Both the position numbers and the translations under genes were made by a program. DNA of 64,000 nucleotides from Nocardioides cavernaquae (lineage in GTDB: Bacteria; Actinomycetota; Actinomycetes; Propionibacteriales; Nocardioidaceae), in contig NZ_QYRP01000002.1 in assembly GCF_003600895.1 (NCBI RefSeq), positions 124,001-188,000 of the forward strand. Direction: 5' to 3'. The notes under the pieces were generated by a model. It had not been told where the DNA came from. It did not search any database and saw only the letters and a list, made by a program, of their open reading frames with translations. Below, in pieces: positions 45,538 through 56,753 of this stretch (within the stretch, counting starts at the first letter, position 1; each line of letters begins with the position of its first letter).

Positions 45538-46482
45538 TCAGGCGGCCTGCGCGAGAACCCGCCGGATCATCGCGGCCGTGCGGGCGGGGTGCTCGAGGTC
45601 CGCCCAGGTGATGCGGATGCAGCGCCAGCCTGTGGCCCGCCGCAGTCGGTCCTCACGCTTCTTCTCACGGAAGACGGCATCACCAGGCTCCTCACCTTCA
45701 CGCAGAAACCGCTGGTACTTCGCCTTGCCGTCGAACTCCAGGAAGACGCCGAGCTCGGGCCAGGCAAAGTCGACCACTCCGACCAGGTCGCCGGTGGCGT
45801 CATACACCTCGTGCTGCGGGACCGGCATCGGCAGCCCCTGGCTCCACAGCAAGTACGACGTGCGGCTCTCCCCAGCAGACTCCATCCGACGGTCCATCAG
45901 ATGCAGGACAGCGTTGGTGCTGAGCGTGTGCGGCCAGTGGTCGATCGCCTGCGCATATCTCTCCCGAATGGCGGCGTCCGTGACCAGCCCCGAGTGGAGC
46001 AGATCGTTGATCGTCACGAGAGCCGCCTCCACACCGACCACAGTCGTGAGCTCAAGCGCCGCACGAACGGGTGCCATGACCTGGAAGTCGCCAACCGTCA
46101 CGACATCACCGTCGATGATCCGGCCGCGATGCTGGCGAACGCCCGCTGCACGCCCGACACTCCGGCCATCCAGGCGGGTCAGGTGGGGAATCTCCAGCGG
46201 GAGAGACCAGTGCGTCGCGGTGTGCTCCAGCACCGCGGACACATGCGAGAGCGCGACCGGGCGGTCGCAGCACCGGTACGCAGCGCGGGCCCGCACCCCA
46301 TGACGCTCCCGTGGGCTCATTGCCTCCCAAACGTCCGCGAACACGTACGCACCGTGACGCAGTCGCAGGATCACCCCAGCCCGCCGAAGCCTTCCGAGGG
46401 CATGGTCGTCGTACCCGGCCGCGAGCGCCTCCCGTCGGAGAAATGCACCCTTGGCCGCGCAGATGGCTCGCAGTTTGTCCAT
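45538..46482 (-). CDS. AbiEi-like winged helix / PD-(D/E)XK (DUF559-like) protein
   Basis: A 314-residue protein. Residues 1-55 resemble the AbiEi antitoxin N-terminal winged helix (DKLRAICAAKGAFLRREALA, RRAGVILRLRHGAYV). The C-terminal part has a Vsr/DUF559-type nuclease-like core: GVVDFAWPELGVFLEFDGKA places Asp238, Glu249 and Lys253 as a D...ExxxK site, then RRATGWRCIRITWADL. No AbiEii toxin partner is adjacent. It splits the rpsP-KH-rimM-trmD operon and is flanked by 70-bp inverted repeats, so it probably arrived as a unit. The start at 46482 is the best match to family N-termini; an upstream TTG is possible. Confidence 0.8.
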   Translation of the reverse strand: MDKLRAICAAKGAFLRREALAAGYDDHALGRLRRAGVILRLRHGAYVFADVWEAMSPRERHGVRARAAYRCCDRPVALSHVSAVLEHTATHWSLPLEIPHLTRLDGRSVGRAAGVRQHRGRIIDGDVVTVGDFQVMAPVRAALELTTVVGVEAALVTINDLLHSGLVTDAAIRERYAQAIDHWPHTLSTNAVLHLMDRRMESAGESRTSYLLWSQGLPMPVPQHEVYDATGDLVGVVDFAWPELGVFLEFDGKAKYQRFLREGEEPGDAVFREKKREDRLRRATGWRCIRITWADLEHPARTAAMIRRVLAQAA

Positions 46483-46589
46483 GCCGGGAGACTTCCCCGG
46501 TTCGCCGCCTGCCGGATCGGCGTGCGCGCGATCAGTGGAGGACAACTCGATTCACTCGACTGTGGATGAAGAGTGGCTCACTCCGCGCG

Positions 46590-46659
46590 CGAGTCGGGCA
46601 CCTGGAGTGCGGTGCACGGCACAACATGTGCCCGAATCACCGGCCGGCCGGTGAAACTG
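46590..46659 (-). repeat. Right 70-bp inverted repeat of the AbiEi-like cassette
   Basis: Reverse complement of the left arm with about nine mismatches; contains ACCGGCCGGCCGGT (46639-46652) and the same foldback stem with GTGCCCGAATC. No target-site duplication is obvious. It lies between the cassette gene and the KH gene terminator. Confidence 0.85.
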
Positions 46660-46673
46660 CAGGAGCAGAAATG

Positions 46674-46714
46674 CGCAACGGGCGCCGCTCCGTGAAGGAG
46701 CGACGCCCGTTGCG
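46674..46714 (-). terminator. Terminator of the rpsP-KH transcript
   Basis: CGCAACGGGCG and CCGCTCC pair with GGAGCG and CGCCCGTTGCG around a GTGAA loop, with a one-base mismatch. It lies 13 bases after the KH gene stop and separates it from the cassette and rimM. Confidence 0.75.
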
Positions 46715-46727
46715 TCGTACGTGCTTG

Positions 46728-46976
46728 TCAGCTGCGGCGGTCGACGTCCACGAAGTCGACCCGCGCGCCACCCTTGCCCGCGAGGGCAGAGACGACCGTG
46801 CGGAACGCGGACGCGGTGCGACCGCTGCGACCGATCACCTTGCCGAGGTCCTCGGGATTGACCCGGACCTCGAGCACGGAGCCGCGCCGGAGCTGCTTGT
46901 CCCGGACGACAACGTCGTCAGGGTGATCCACGATGCCGCGGACCAGGTGCTCGAGCGCGTCGGCCAGCATGCTCAC
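46728..46976 (-). CDS. khpA: KH-domain RNA-binding protein (KhpA/YlqC)
   Basis: An 82-residue single KH domain: [20 protein letters not shown], then [20 protein letters not shown] with the GRSG RNA-binding loop, and [19 protein letters not shown]. KhpA proteins act with KhpB in small-RNA and cell-size control in Gram-positives. The GTG start overlaps the rpsP stop as GTGA, the usual pairing, so the two are coupled. Confidence 0.93.
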   Translation of the reverse strand: MSMLADALEHLVRGIVDHPDDVVVRDKQLRRGSVLEVRVNPEDLGKVIGRSGRTASAFRTVVSALAGKGGARVDFVDVDRRS

Positions 46977-47470
46977 GCCTCGGTGACCTCGGCGGCGGGC
47001 GCCTCGACGACCTCGGCCGGAGCCTCAGCGGCCGGAGCCTCAGCAGCGGGAGCCTCAGCCTCGACGGCCGGCTCCTCAGCCTTGGCGGCCTTCTTCTTGG
47101 AGGTCACGGCCGCGCCCTTGGGCTCGTCGTTCGCCTCCTTGAGGGCAGCGTTGAAGATCTCCAGCTTGTCGGCCTTCGGAGCGGCGACCTTGAGGGTGCC
47201 CTCCGTGCCCGGCAGGCCCTTGAACGTCTGCCAGTCACCGGTGATCTTGAGGATGGCAGCGACGGCCTCGGTCGGCTGCGCGCCGACACCGAGCCAGTAC
47301 TGAGCCCGGTCGGAGGTCACCTCGATGAACGAGGGCTCCTCCTTGGGGTGGTACTTGCCGATCTCCTCGATGACGCGCCCATCGCGCTTCTTCTTGGCGT
47401 CGACAACGACGATGCGGTACTGCGGGACCCGGATCTTGCCCAGGCGCTTCAGGCGAATCTTGACGGCCAC
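46973..47470 (-). CDS. rpsP: 30S ribosomal protein S16
   Basis: Small-subunit assembly protein. The first 85 residues are standard S16: [60 protein letters not shown]. The protein reaches 165 residues because of an Ala/Glu/Lys/Pro-rich C-terminal tail ([20 protein letters not shown]), common in actinobacterial S16 and similar in style to the tail of S2 here. GAGGAG lies eleven bases before the GTG start. The transcript begins about 125 bases upstream. Confidence 0.97.
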   Translation of the reverse strand: MAVKIRLKRLGKIRVPQYRIVVVDAKKKRDGRVIEEIGKYHPKEEPSFIEVTSDRAQYWLGVGAQPTEAVAAILKITGDWQTFKGLPGTEGTLKVAAPKADKLEIFNAALKEANDEPKGAAVTSKKKAAKAEEPAVEAEAPAAEAPAAEAPAEVVEAPAAEVTEA

Positions 47471-47601
47471 GTTTGTGGTGTCTCCTCGAAAAGTTGTTGT
47501 GAGTGAGCGTTGGCTCCCTGGTGGGGACCGGGGCCAAGAAACTCGAAGGGCCTGCCAGTGCCGGGATAGAGGGTCGCGACTCAGGCAGGACTCAGCGGGA
47601 C

Positions 47602-47634
47602 ATTCTGCCAGACGGTTGCCCAGCCGCGAAAATC
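47602..47634 (-). promoter_or_regulatory. Promoter region of rpsP, shared motif with rplS
   Basis: Minus strand GATTTTC (47634-47628) and TGGCAGAAT (47610-47602) bound a 33-base block that matches the one before rplS in length and end sequences. The upstream end overlaps the stop codon of the amidohydrolase gene. Confidence 0.5.
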
Positions 47635-48703
47635 AGGCCACGACGACGCCGCGGAGTACGACGACCGCGGGGCTGTGGAGCACCGTCAGGTCCTCCCGCG
47701 GATCGCGGTCATAGACGACGAAGTCTGCCTCCGCGCCCTCCTCGAGGGCCCCGTAGCCGAGCCAGTGGCGGCCCTTCCAGGATGCCGCCGCGAGCGCGTC
47801 AACGGCCGGGATGCCCATCGCGTGCATCGCCAGGACCTCGTTTGCCAGGTTGCCGTGGCGCTTGTCGCCGCCGCCGTCGGTGCCGGCGTACAGGGCAACG
47901 CCGGCGTCGAACGCGTTCATCAGTACGTCGCGGCGGTGCGCGTAGAGGTCGGTCATGTGCGCCGCGTAGACCGGGAAGCGGGCCGCGCCGCCCGCTGCAT
48001 GGTCGGTGAACTTCTCCGTCTGCATGACCGTGGGCACCAGCGCGGTGCCCTGCGCGACCATCGCCTCGATCAGGTCGGTGGTCAGCCCGGTGCCGTGCTC
48101 GATGCAGTCGATGCCTGCGCCGATCAGCGCAGGCAGCACCTCGGCGCCGAAGCAGTGGGCGGTCACCTTGGCCCCGTGGGCATGTGCCGCCGCGACTGCC
48201 GCCGCGAGCACCTCGTCGGGAAAGGTCGGAAGCAGGTCGCCCTCCTCACGGGAGATCCAGTCACCCACGAGCTTCACCCAGCCGTCACCGCGGCCGGCCT
48301 GGTTGACCACCTCGGCGACCAGGTCCGCAGGCTCGACCTCGACGCCGTAGTTCCTGATGTAACGACGCGTGCGCGCGACGTGTCGGCCCGCCCGCACCAG
48401 CCGGGGCAGGTCGTCGCGCTCCTGCACGAAGCGCGTGTCGATCGGCGAACCGCAGTCCCGGATCAGCAGCGCGCCCGCGTCACGGTCCTCGATCGCGGTC
48501 GCCACGGTCTCGGACTCGGAGATCGCGCCCTCCTCCCCCAGGCCGAGGTGGCAGTGGGCGTCGACCAGGCCGGGCACGATCCAGCCGCGCGCAGCCGTCT
48601 CCGCTCCCGGTTGCGCGTGGAAGGTCACGTGACCATCGACGACGTACAGGTCCTGGGGCTCGCCCGACGGAAGAATCGGGCCGTGGAACCGGAGCGCGCT
48701 CAT
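47633..48703 (-). CDS. Amidohydrolase-family protein
   Basis: A 356-residue TIM-barrel metal-dependent hydrolase of the imidazolonepropionase-like branch. Metal ligands are readable: His50 and His52 (VDAHCH), a likely carboxylated Lys144 (WVKLVGDW), His183 (TAHCFG), His203 (IEHGTG) and Asp276 (AGTDGGG). The N-terminal beta domain is short. Substrate unknown; candidates include cyclic amides, Xaa-Pro dipeptides and aryl-amides. A TAGCGT -10 element lies 7 bases before the ATG; it is followed by rpsP on the same strand without sharing its promoter. Confidence 0.88.
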   Translation of the reverse strand: MSALRFHGPILPSGEPQDLYVVDGHVTFHAQPGAETAARGWIVPGLVDAHCHLGLGEEGAISESETVATAIEDRDAGALLIRDCGSPIDTRFVQERDDLPRLVRAGRHVARTRRYIRNYGVEVEPADLVAEVVNQAGRGDGWVKLVGDWISREEGDLLPTFPDEVLAAAVAAAHAHGAKVTAHCFGAEVLPALIGAGIDCIEHGTGLTTDLIEAMVAQGTALVPTVMQTEKFTDHAAGGAARFPVYAAHMTDLYAHRRDVLMNAFDAGVALYAGTDGGGDKRHGNLANEVLAMHAMGIPAVDALAAASWKGRHWLGYGALEEGAEADFVVYDRDPREDLTVLHSPAVVVLRGVVVA

Positions 48704-48710
48704 GGACGCG

Positions 48711-48716
48711 ACGCTA
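48711..48716 (-). promoter_or_regulatory. -10 element of the amidohydrolase gene, leaderless
   Basis: TAGCGT on the minus strand ends 7 bases before the ATG at 48703. Confidence 0.42.
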
Positions 48717-48731
48717 TCGCCCCCTCCACCC

Positions 48732-48775
48732 CGACACGGCGCAACCTCGATGCCGACACGGGTCGCGCCGTGTCG
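48732..48775 (-). terminator. Hairpin downstream of the NYN gene
   Basis: CGACACGGCGC (48732-48742) pairs perfectly with GCGCCGTGTCG (48765-48775) around a 22-base loop, just past the NYN gene stop and before the amidohydrolase promoter. Confidence 0.5.
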
Positions 48776-48790
48776 ACGGAGGAGAGCGGA

Positions 48791-49159
48791 TCAGCCGAGG
48801 AGGTCGAGCAGCCAGGACGGGCTCATCGAGCGTGCGCCCAGGCCCTCGAGGCGCGCAGCCAGGACCCGGTCGGCAGTGATGGCGGTGACGTGGTCACCGG
48901 CGTCGACCGCGCGGCGTACCTGCTCGATGATCGCGGTGTCGCCGTCCTTGGGTGCGTGGACGGTGAGTACGTCGCCGTCGCGGCCCGCACGAACTCCGCC
49001 CTTGGCCTGGCCCTCGAGCACCATCACGACACGGTCGTAGGCAACATCAGCGGTCAACAGGGTCTCGTGCAGGCGACGCGCGGCAGACGCGCGGTCCTTC
49101 CACCAGCCGTCGGGGCGCGAGCCCACGACGTTGGCGGCGTCGACAACCAGGACCCTCAC
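48791..49159 (-). CDS. NYN/PIN-like RNase-fold protein
   Basis: A 122-residue protein with a NYN/YacP-like nuclease fold: VLVVDAANVVG at the N-terminus (Asp7 and the AN pair), VMVLEGQAKGG, APKDGDTAIIEQVRR and VTAITADRVLAARLEGLGA supply the acidic cluster typical of PIN/NYN RNases. It follows ffh by ten bases on the same strand and is probably co-transcribed. Substrate unknown; involvement in RNA decay is an inference from the fold. Confidence 0.78.
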   Translation of the reverse strand: MRVLVVDAANVVGSRPDGWWKDRASAARRLHETLLTADVAYDRVVMVLEGQAKGGVRAGRDGDVLTVHAPKDGDTAIIEQVRRAVDAGDHVTAITADRVLAARLEGLGARSMSPSWLLDLLG

Positions 49160-49169
49160 CGACGGAGCC

Positions 49170-50714
49170 TCACTTCAGGAACTTCGAGAAGTCCTTCGGC
49201 AGGTCAAGGTTGGCGGCAGCCGTCTCGTAGTCGATGACCGGAGCTGCGGGAGCCTTGGCAGCCAGCTCGGCCTTCTGCTGCGCAGCCTTGGCCGGGTTGC
49301 CGGAGACGCGCTTCGACTTGCCCTTCTGCGGAGCCTGGCGCGCATTGCCGCGCTTGCCGGGCCCGGGACCGCCCATGCCGGGGACTCCGGGCATGCCCGG
49401 CATGCCACCGCCCCGGGCCATCTGCAGCATCATCTTCTTCGCTTCGTGGAAGCGGTCGACGAGGGTGTTGACGTCGGAGACCTGGGTGCCGGAACCCTTC
49501 GAGATGCGCAGGCGGCGCGAGCCGTCGATCATCTTCGGGTTGTCGCGCTCGGCCGGCGTCATCGACTGGATGATCGCCTGGATCCGGTCGATCTCGCGCT
49601 CGTCGAAGTTGGCCAGGGCGTCCTTGAACTGACCCATGCCCGGGAGCATGCCCATGATCTTCGACATCGAGCCCAGCTTGCGGATCTGCTGCATCTGGAC
49701 GAGGAAGTCCTCGAGGGTGAAGTCGCCGCCCTGGCCCGACAGCTTCTCGGCGGCCTTGAGCGCCTGCTCCTGGTCGAAGACCTTCTCGGCCTGCTCGATC
49801 AGGGTGAGCATGTCGCCCATGTCGAGGATCCGGCCCGCCATGCGGTCGGGGTGGAAGACGTCGAAGTCGGTCATCTTCTCGCCCGCCGAGGCGAACATGA
49901 CCGGCTTGCCGGTGACCGAGCGGACGGAGAGCGCCGCGCCACCGCGGGCGTCGCCGTCGAGCTTGGTGAGGACGACGCCGTCGAAGCCGACGCCTTCCTG
50001 GAAGGCGAGCGCGGTGGTGACCGCGTCCTGGCCGATCATGGCGTCGACGACGAAGAGCACCTCGTCGGGGTTGACCGCAGCGCGGATGTCCGCCGCCTGC
50101 TGCATCATCTCCGCGTCGATGCCGAGGCGGCCGGCGGTGTCGACGATCACGACGTCGTAGAGCTTGCGAGTGGCTTCCTCGATGGAGGCCTTGGCGACGG
50201 CGACCGGGTCGCCGCTGCCGTTGCCGGCTTCCGGAGCGAAGACGGGTACGCCGACGCGCTCACCGTTGACCTGGAGCTGGTTGACCGCGTTGGGGCGCTG
50301 GAGGTCGCAGGCCACGAGGAGCGGGGACTTGCCCTGCTCCTTGAGCCAGAGCGCGAGCTTCGCTGCGAGCGTCGTCTTGCCGGCACCCTGGAGGCCCGCG
50401 AGCATGATGACCGTCGGGCCGGTCTTGGCGTAGCGCAGGCGGCGGGTCTCGCCACCGAGGATCTCGACGAGCTCCTCGTTGACGATCTTGACGATCTGCT
50501 GCGCAGGGTTCAGCGCTCCGCTGACCTCTTCGCCGCGCGCACGTTCCTTGATCGCGGCCGTGAACTCCTTGACCACGGGCAGGGCGACATCGGCCTCAAG
50601 CAGCGCGATGCGGATCTCGCGCGCGGTGGCGTCGATGTCGGCCTCGGAGAGCCGTCCCTTGCCGCGAAGGTTCTTGAACGTATCGGCGAGCCGGTCGGAG
50701 AGCGTGGCGAACAA
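49170..50714 (-). CDS. ffh: Signal recognition particle protein Ffh
   Basis: SRP54 GTPase that binds signal sequences with 4.5S RNA and docks with FtsY. The 514-residue protein has the N domain, the G domain (GLQGAGKT at 107-114, DTAGRL, TKLDGDARGG), and the Met-rich M domain with RRLRISKGSGTQV followed by MMLQMARGGGMPGMPG. A Gly/Met/Pro and Lys-rich C-terminal stretch is extra. The TTG at 50714 (FATLSDRLADTFKNLRGKG) begins the family homology; GAGGA lies nine bases before it. Confidence 0.97.
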   Translation of the reverse strand: MFATLSDRLADTFKNLRGKGRLSEADIDATAREIRIALLEADVALPVVKEFTAAIKERARGEEVSGALNPAQQIVKIVNEELVEILGGETRRLRYAKTGPTVIMLAGLQGAGKTTLAAKLALWLKEQGKSPLLVACDLQRPNAVNQLQVNGERVGVPVFAPEAGNGSGDPVAVAKASIEEATRKLYDVVIVDTAGRLGIDAEMMQQAADIRAAVNPDEVLFVVDAMIGQDAVTTALAFQEGVGFDGVVLTKLDGDARGGAALSVRSVTGKPVMFASAGEKMTDFDVFHPDRMAGRILDMGDMLTLIEQAEKVFDQEQALKAAEKLSGQGGDFTLEDFLVQMQQIRKLGSMSKIMGMLPGMGQFKDALANFDEREIDRIQAIIQSMTPAERDNPKMIDGSRRLRISKGSGTQVSDVNTLVDRFHEAKKMMLQMARGGGMPGMPGVPGMGGPGPGKRGNARQAPQKGKSKRVSGNPAKAAQQKAELAAKAPAAPVIDYETAAANLDLPKDFSKFLK

Positions 50715-50776
50715 GGTGTCGGGTCCTCGGTGATCTGGCTGGATGGACAAACGTCCACCAGCGTGAGACGGCTGAG

Positions 50777-53023
50777 TCAGGCCTCAAGAGTAACCGTGCG
50801 GACGAGGGCCTCCCGCACAGCGTGGGCAGCCTGGTCGGCGCGGTCCGGGGTGAGCACTCCCCCATCGACCTCCTGCACGTAGAAGACGTCGACTGCCTGG
50901 GGGCCCAGCGTCGACACGTGGGCCGACCGGACCGAGAGTCCCAGGAAGGCCAGCGCGGCGCAGACGAGGTAGACGACGCCCGGCCTGTCGTCCATGCGGA
51001 TCTCCAGCACCGTGGCCGTCGAGGAGGCCTCGGGACGGATCTTCACGCGGGGCTCGAGGCGACCGGGGCGCGGCCGCGACAGCCGCTCGCGTGCGTCGAG
51101 CCGGCCCTCGACGATGGAGGCAAGCCGGGTGCGGAGAACGGCGGCATCGAGGTGCTGCTCGTCGGTGTCCCACACGGAGACGCCGTAGAGGTCCTGGGTC
51201 CAGACCTTCGCCGCACGCACCGAGGTGCGCTGCACGGCGAACATCGCCGCAGCATCGGCGAGCAGGCCCACCCGGTCACCGGAGATCACCGTGACCCGCG
51301 AGCCGTCAGCGGTGCGGTCGACGCCGACGTGCACCTTGGACGGGTTGTCGCCGATCTCGCGCGGGATCTGCACCCACTGCTCGGGAACCTTCGGTGCCGA
51401 CGAGTGGGTGGCCTGGGCTACCAGAGCGGCAAGCGTGCGGTTGGCGAGGTGCCGCACCAGCCGCGCCCGCCAGGTCGACCAGGCCTTGGGCGAAGCGGCC
51501 TTGGCATCCGCCTCGGTGAGCGCCGTCAGCAAGGAGAGCATCTCCTGCGTCTTCACCCGGTCGACGATCAGCTGCACGGTGGCGGGGTCGTCGGGGTCGC
51601 GTGTGGTCGCGGTCTCGGCGAGCAGCAGGTGCCAGCGGACCAGGTTGCCGACCAGATCGACCTCGTCGCCGTCGAAGCCCCAGCGAGCTGCCACCTCGCG
51701 CGCGATCGGCTCGCCGGCGACGGAGTGCTCCATCGTGTCGCACTTGCCGATGTCGTGGAGCAGGGCCGCAACCATGAGTACGTCGGGGCGCGCGACCTTG
51801 CGGATCAGCTCCGAGGCCTCGATGCAGGTCTCGACCACGTGCCGGTCGACGGTGAAGCGGTGGATGATCGAGGCGTGCGGGAGCGACCGGATCAGCTCCC
51901 ACTCGGGGAGGATCCGGTCGAGCGCACGGGTCTCCTCCAGGGTCTCCCAGACCGGCAGCAGCCCGCGGCCGGCGGCGAGCAGCCGCACGAGCTGGTGCCG
52001 GGCCTCCTCGGGCCACGGCACCGGCATCTCGGGGCAGAGCCTCGCCAGACGGGCCGCGGTGGTTGGCGCGAGCGGCACTCCCCGCTCCGCGGCCTCGGCG
52101 GCGGCGCGCAGCAGCATGATCGGGTCGTTGGCCGGTTTGGCGGTTGCATCCAGCACGATCTCGCCGGACGAGAGGGCGATGCCCGGTGCCACCGTGCGCA
52201 GGTCTGGCCTGCGCGCACCACGCAGCGACGTCGGACGGGCAACGACCTGGTCGACGCGGTGCCAGGTGAGCCGGGCGATGTGGGTCATGCGACGCCCGAG
52301 CTCGCGCACGTGGGACTGGACGGCACCGGCGTCCGCGAGGCCGAGGGGTTCGGCAAGCTGCGCCCACATCTCGGGGTTGATGCGGTCGGTGGCGCGGCCG
52401 GCGACCGCGTGCAGGACGTCGCGGGTGTCGAGCAGCGCCTGACGGCACCGCTCGACCTCGACGTGCGGGACGTCGACCAACCAGCTCGCGACCAGTGCCT
52501 TCAGCGCCGTCGCGTCACGCAGGCCGCCCTCGGCCTCCTTGAGGTCCGGGATGGAGACGTGCGCCAGCTCGCCCATGATGTCGTGGCGTGCCTTGACCAG
52601 CTCGTGCATCTCGGGCAGTCGCCGGCGTGCCTCGCGGCGCCAGCCGCCGAGCATGTTGGTGCGCAGCCGGAGCGTGAGATTGGGGTCGCCGGCAAGGTGT
52701 CGTGCGTCGAGCATGCCGAGCGCGACGCGCAGGTCGGCCTCCGCGGCTGCGATGGTCTCGGGCAGGGACCGGACCGAGTGGTCGATGTTGTTGCCCGAGT
52801 CCCAGAGCGGATACCAGAGCTTCTCGGCCAGCTCCCCGAGGTCGACGCCCTCGTCATGGACCAGCACGACATCGAGGTCGGAGTACGGCGCCAGCTCGGC
52901 GCGGCCGTAGCCGCCAACGGCGACCAGGGCGACCCCGACATCGGGGCCGCCCAGGTCGGCGTACGCCTTGGCACACAGCTCATCGGCGGCGGCCGTGCGT
53001 CGCTGGCGATCGTGCGCGTTCAC
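50777..53023 (-). CDS. glnD: PII uridylyl-/adenylyltransferase GlnD
   Basis: Modifies PII protein according to glutamine level. The 748-residue protein has the nucleotidyltransferase motif GGYGRAELAPYSDLD (residues 37-51, Asp49 and Asp51), an HD domain with HDIGK (His423, Asp424), and two C-terminal ACT domains (VISGDRVGLLADAAAMFA and IRMDDRPGVVYLVCAALAF). The N-terminus is shorter than in E. coli GlnD (890), as usual in actinobacteria, where the enzyme adenylylates GlnK. It follows glnK by 13 bases, in the order ftsY-amt-glnK-glnD-ffh. Confidence 0.95.
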   Translation of the reverse strand: MNAHDRQRRTAAADELCAKAYADLGGPDVGVALVAVGGYGRAELAPYSDLDVVLVHDEGVDLGELAEKLWYPLWDSGNNIDHSVRSLPETIAAAEADLRVALGMLDARHLAGDPNLTLRLRTNMLGGWRREARRRLPEMHELVKARHDIMGELAHVSIPDLKEAEGGLRDATALKALVASWLVDVPHVEVERCRQALLDTRDVLHAVAGRATDRINPEMWAQLAEPLGLADAGAVQSHVRELGRRMTHIARLTWHRVDQVVARPTSLRGARRPDLRTVAPGIALSSGEIVLDATAKPANDPIMLLRAAAEAAERGVPLAPTTAARLARLCPEMPVPWPEEARHQLVRLLAAGRGLLPVWETLEETRALDRILPEWELIRSLPHASIIHRFTVDRHVVETCIEASELIRKVARPDVLMVAALLHDIGKCDTMEHSVAGEPIAREVAARWGFDGDEVDLVGNLVRWHLLLAETATTRDPDDPATVQLIVDRVKTQEMLSLLTALTEADAKAASPKAWSTWRARLVRHLANRTLAALVAQATHSSAPKVPEQWVQIPREIGDNPSKVHVGVDRTADGSRVTVISGDRVGLLADAAAMFAVQRTSVRAAKVWTQDLYGVSVWDTDEQHLDAAVLRTRLASIVEGRLDARERLSRPRPGRLEPRVKIRPEASSTATVLEIRMDDRPGVVYLVCAALAFLGLSVRSAHVSTLGPQAVDVFYVQEVDGGVLTPDRADQAAHAVREALVRTVTLEA

Positions 53024-53036
53024 TCCGGGATGACTG

Positions 53037-54750
<1,714 letters not shown>

Positions 54751-54819
54751 CGTGCGTCCTCACGGTCGGTGTGCGGGTGCTCCTGGTCGACGGAGCGGCC
54801 CACACTGTCGCCGCCTTGT

Positions 54820-54835
54820 GTTTCGGGGACGTTAC
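54820..54835 (-). promoter_or_regulatory. GlnR-like box upstream of the second amt gene
   Basis: Minus strand GTAAC-GTCCCC-GAAAC, an exact match to GTNAC-n6-GAAAC, 70 bases before the ATG at 54750. ACAGATCTCACGG adjoins it as at the first amt gene. Confidence 0.78.
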
Positions 54836-54860
54836 AGATCTCACGGACTCACCCGACCTC

Positions 54861-54910
54861 ACTCAACGACGAAGGCTCCCCGCGCGTGCGGGGAGCCTTC
54901 GTCGTTGAGT
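54861..54910 (-). terminator. Perfect 23-bp hairpin after glnK copy 2
   Basis: Positions 54861-54883 and 54888-54910 are perfect reverse complements around a GCGT loop. The structure lies ten bases after the glnK copy 2 stop and 26 bases from the GlnR box of the second amt, so it probably ends the first amt-glnK transcript and insulates the second. Confidence 0.85.
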
Positions 54911-54920
54911 GGAGCCGGGA

Positions 54921-56601
<1,681 letters not shown>

Positions 56602-56718
56602 ACCTCCAGGAGAGTTCTACGTGGCGGGCCCTCCGCATCGCGACCGCCGTAGCGGCAGCGGGGGTCCACCGATTGGAAGCACTCTGGTGGTTGAGGGTTT
56701 CGTCGCGCAATCCCCAAT

Positions 56719-56734
56719 GTTTCGCGCAGGTTAA
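56719..56734 (-). promoter_or_regulatory. GlnR-like box upstream of the third amt gene
   Basis: Minus strand TTAAC-CTGCGC-GAAAC, one mismatch from GTNAC-n6-GAAAC, about 118 bases before the ATG, the same distance as at the first amt gene. Confidence 0.6.
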
Positions 56735-56753
56735 GTCGTTGGGCGGGTCGCCC

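Noticed and set aside
45538..46482. Complete AbiE toxin-antitoxin pair
   Set aside because: Only an AbiEi-like N-terminus is present and no AbiEii nucleotidyltransferase gene lies on either side.
45444..46659. Classical insertion sequence
   Set aside because: Inverted repeats are present but the enclosed gene lacks a transposase DDE or serine/tyrosine recombinase motif, and no target-site duplication is evident.
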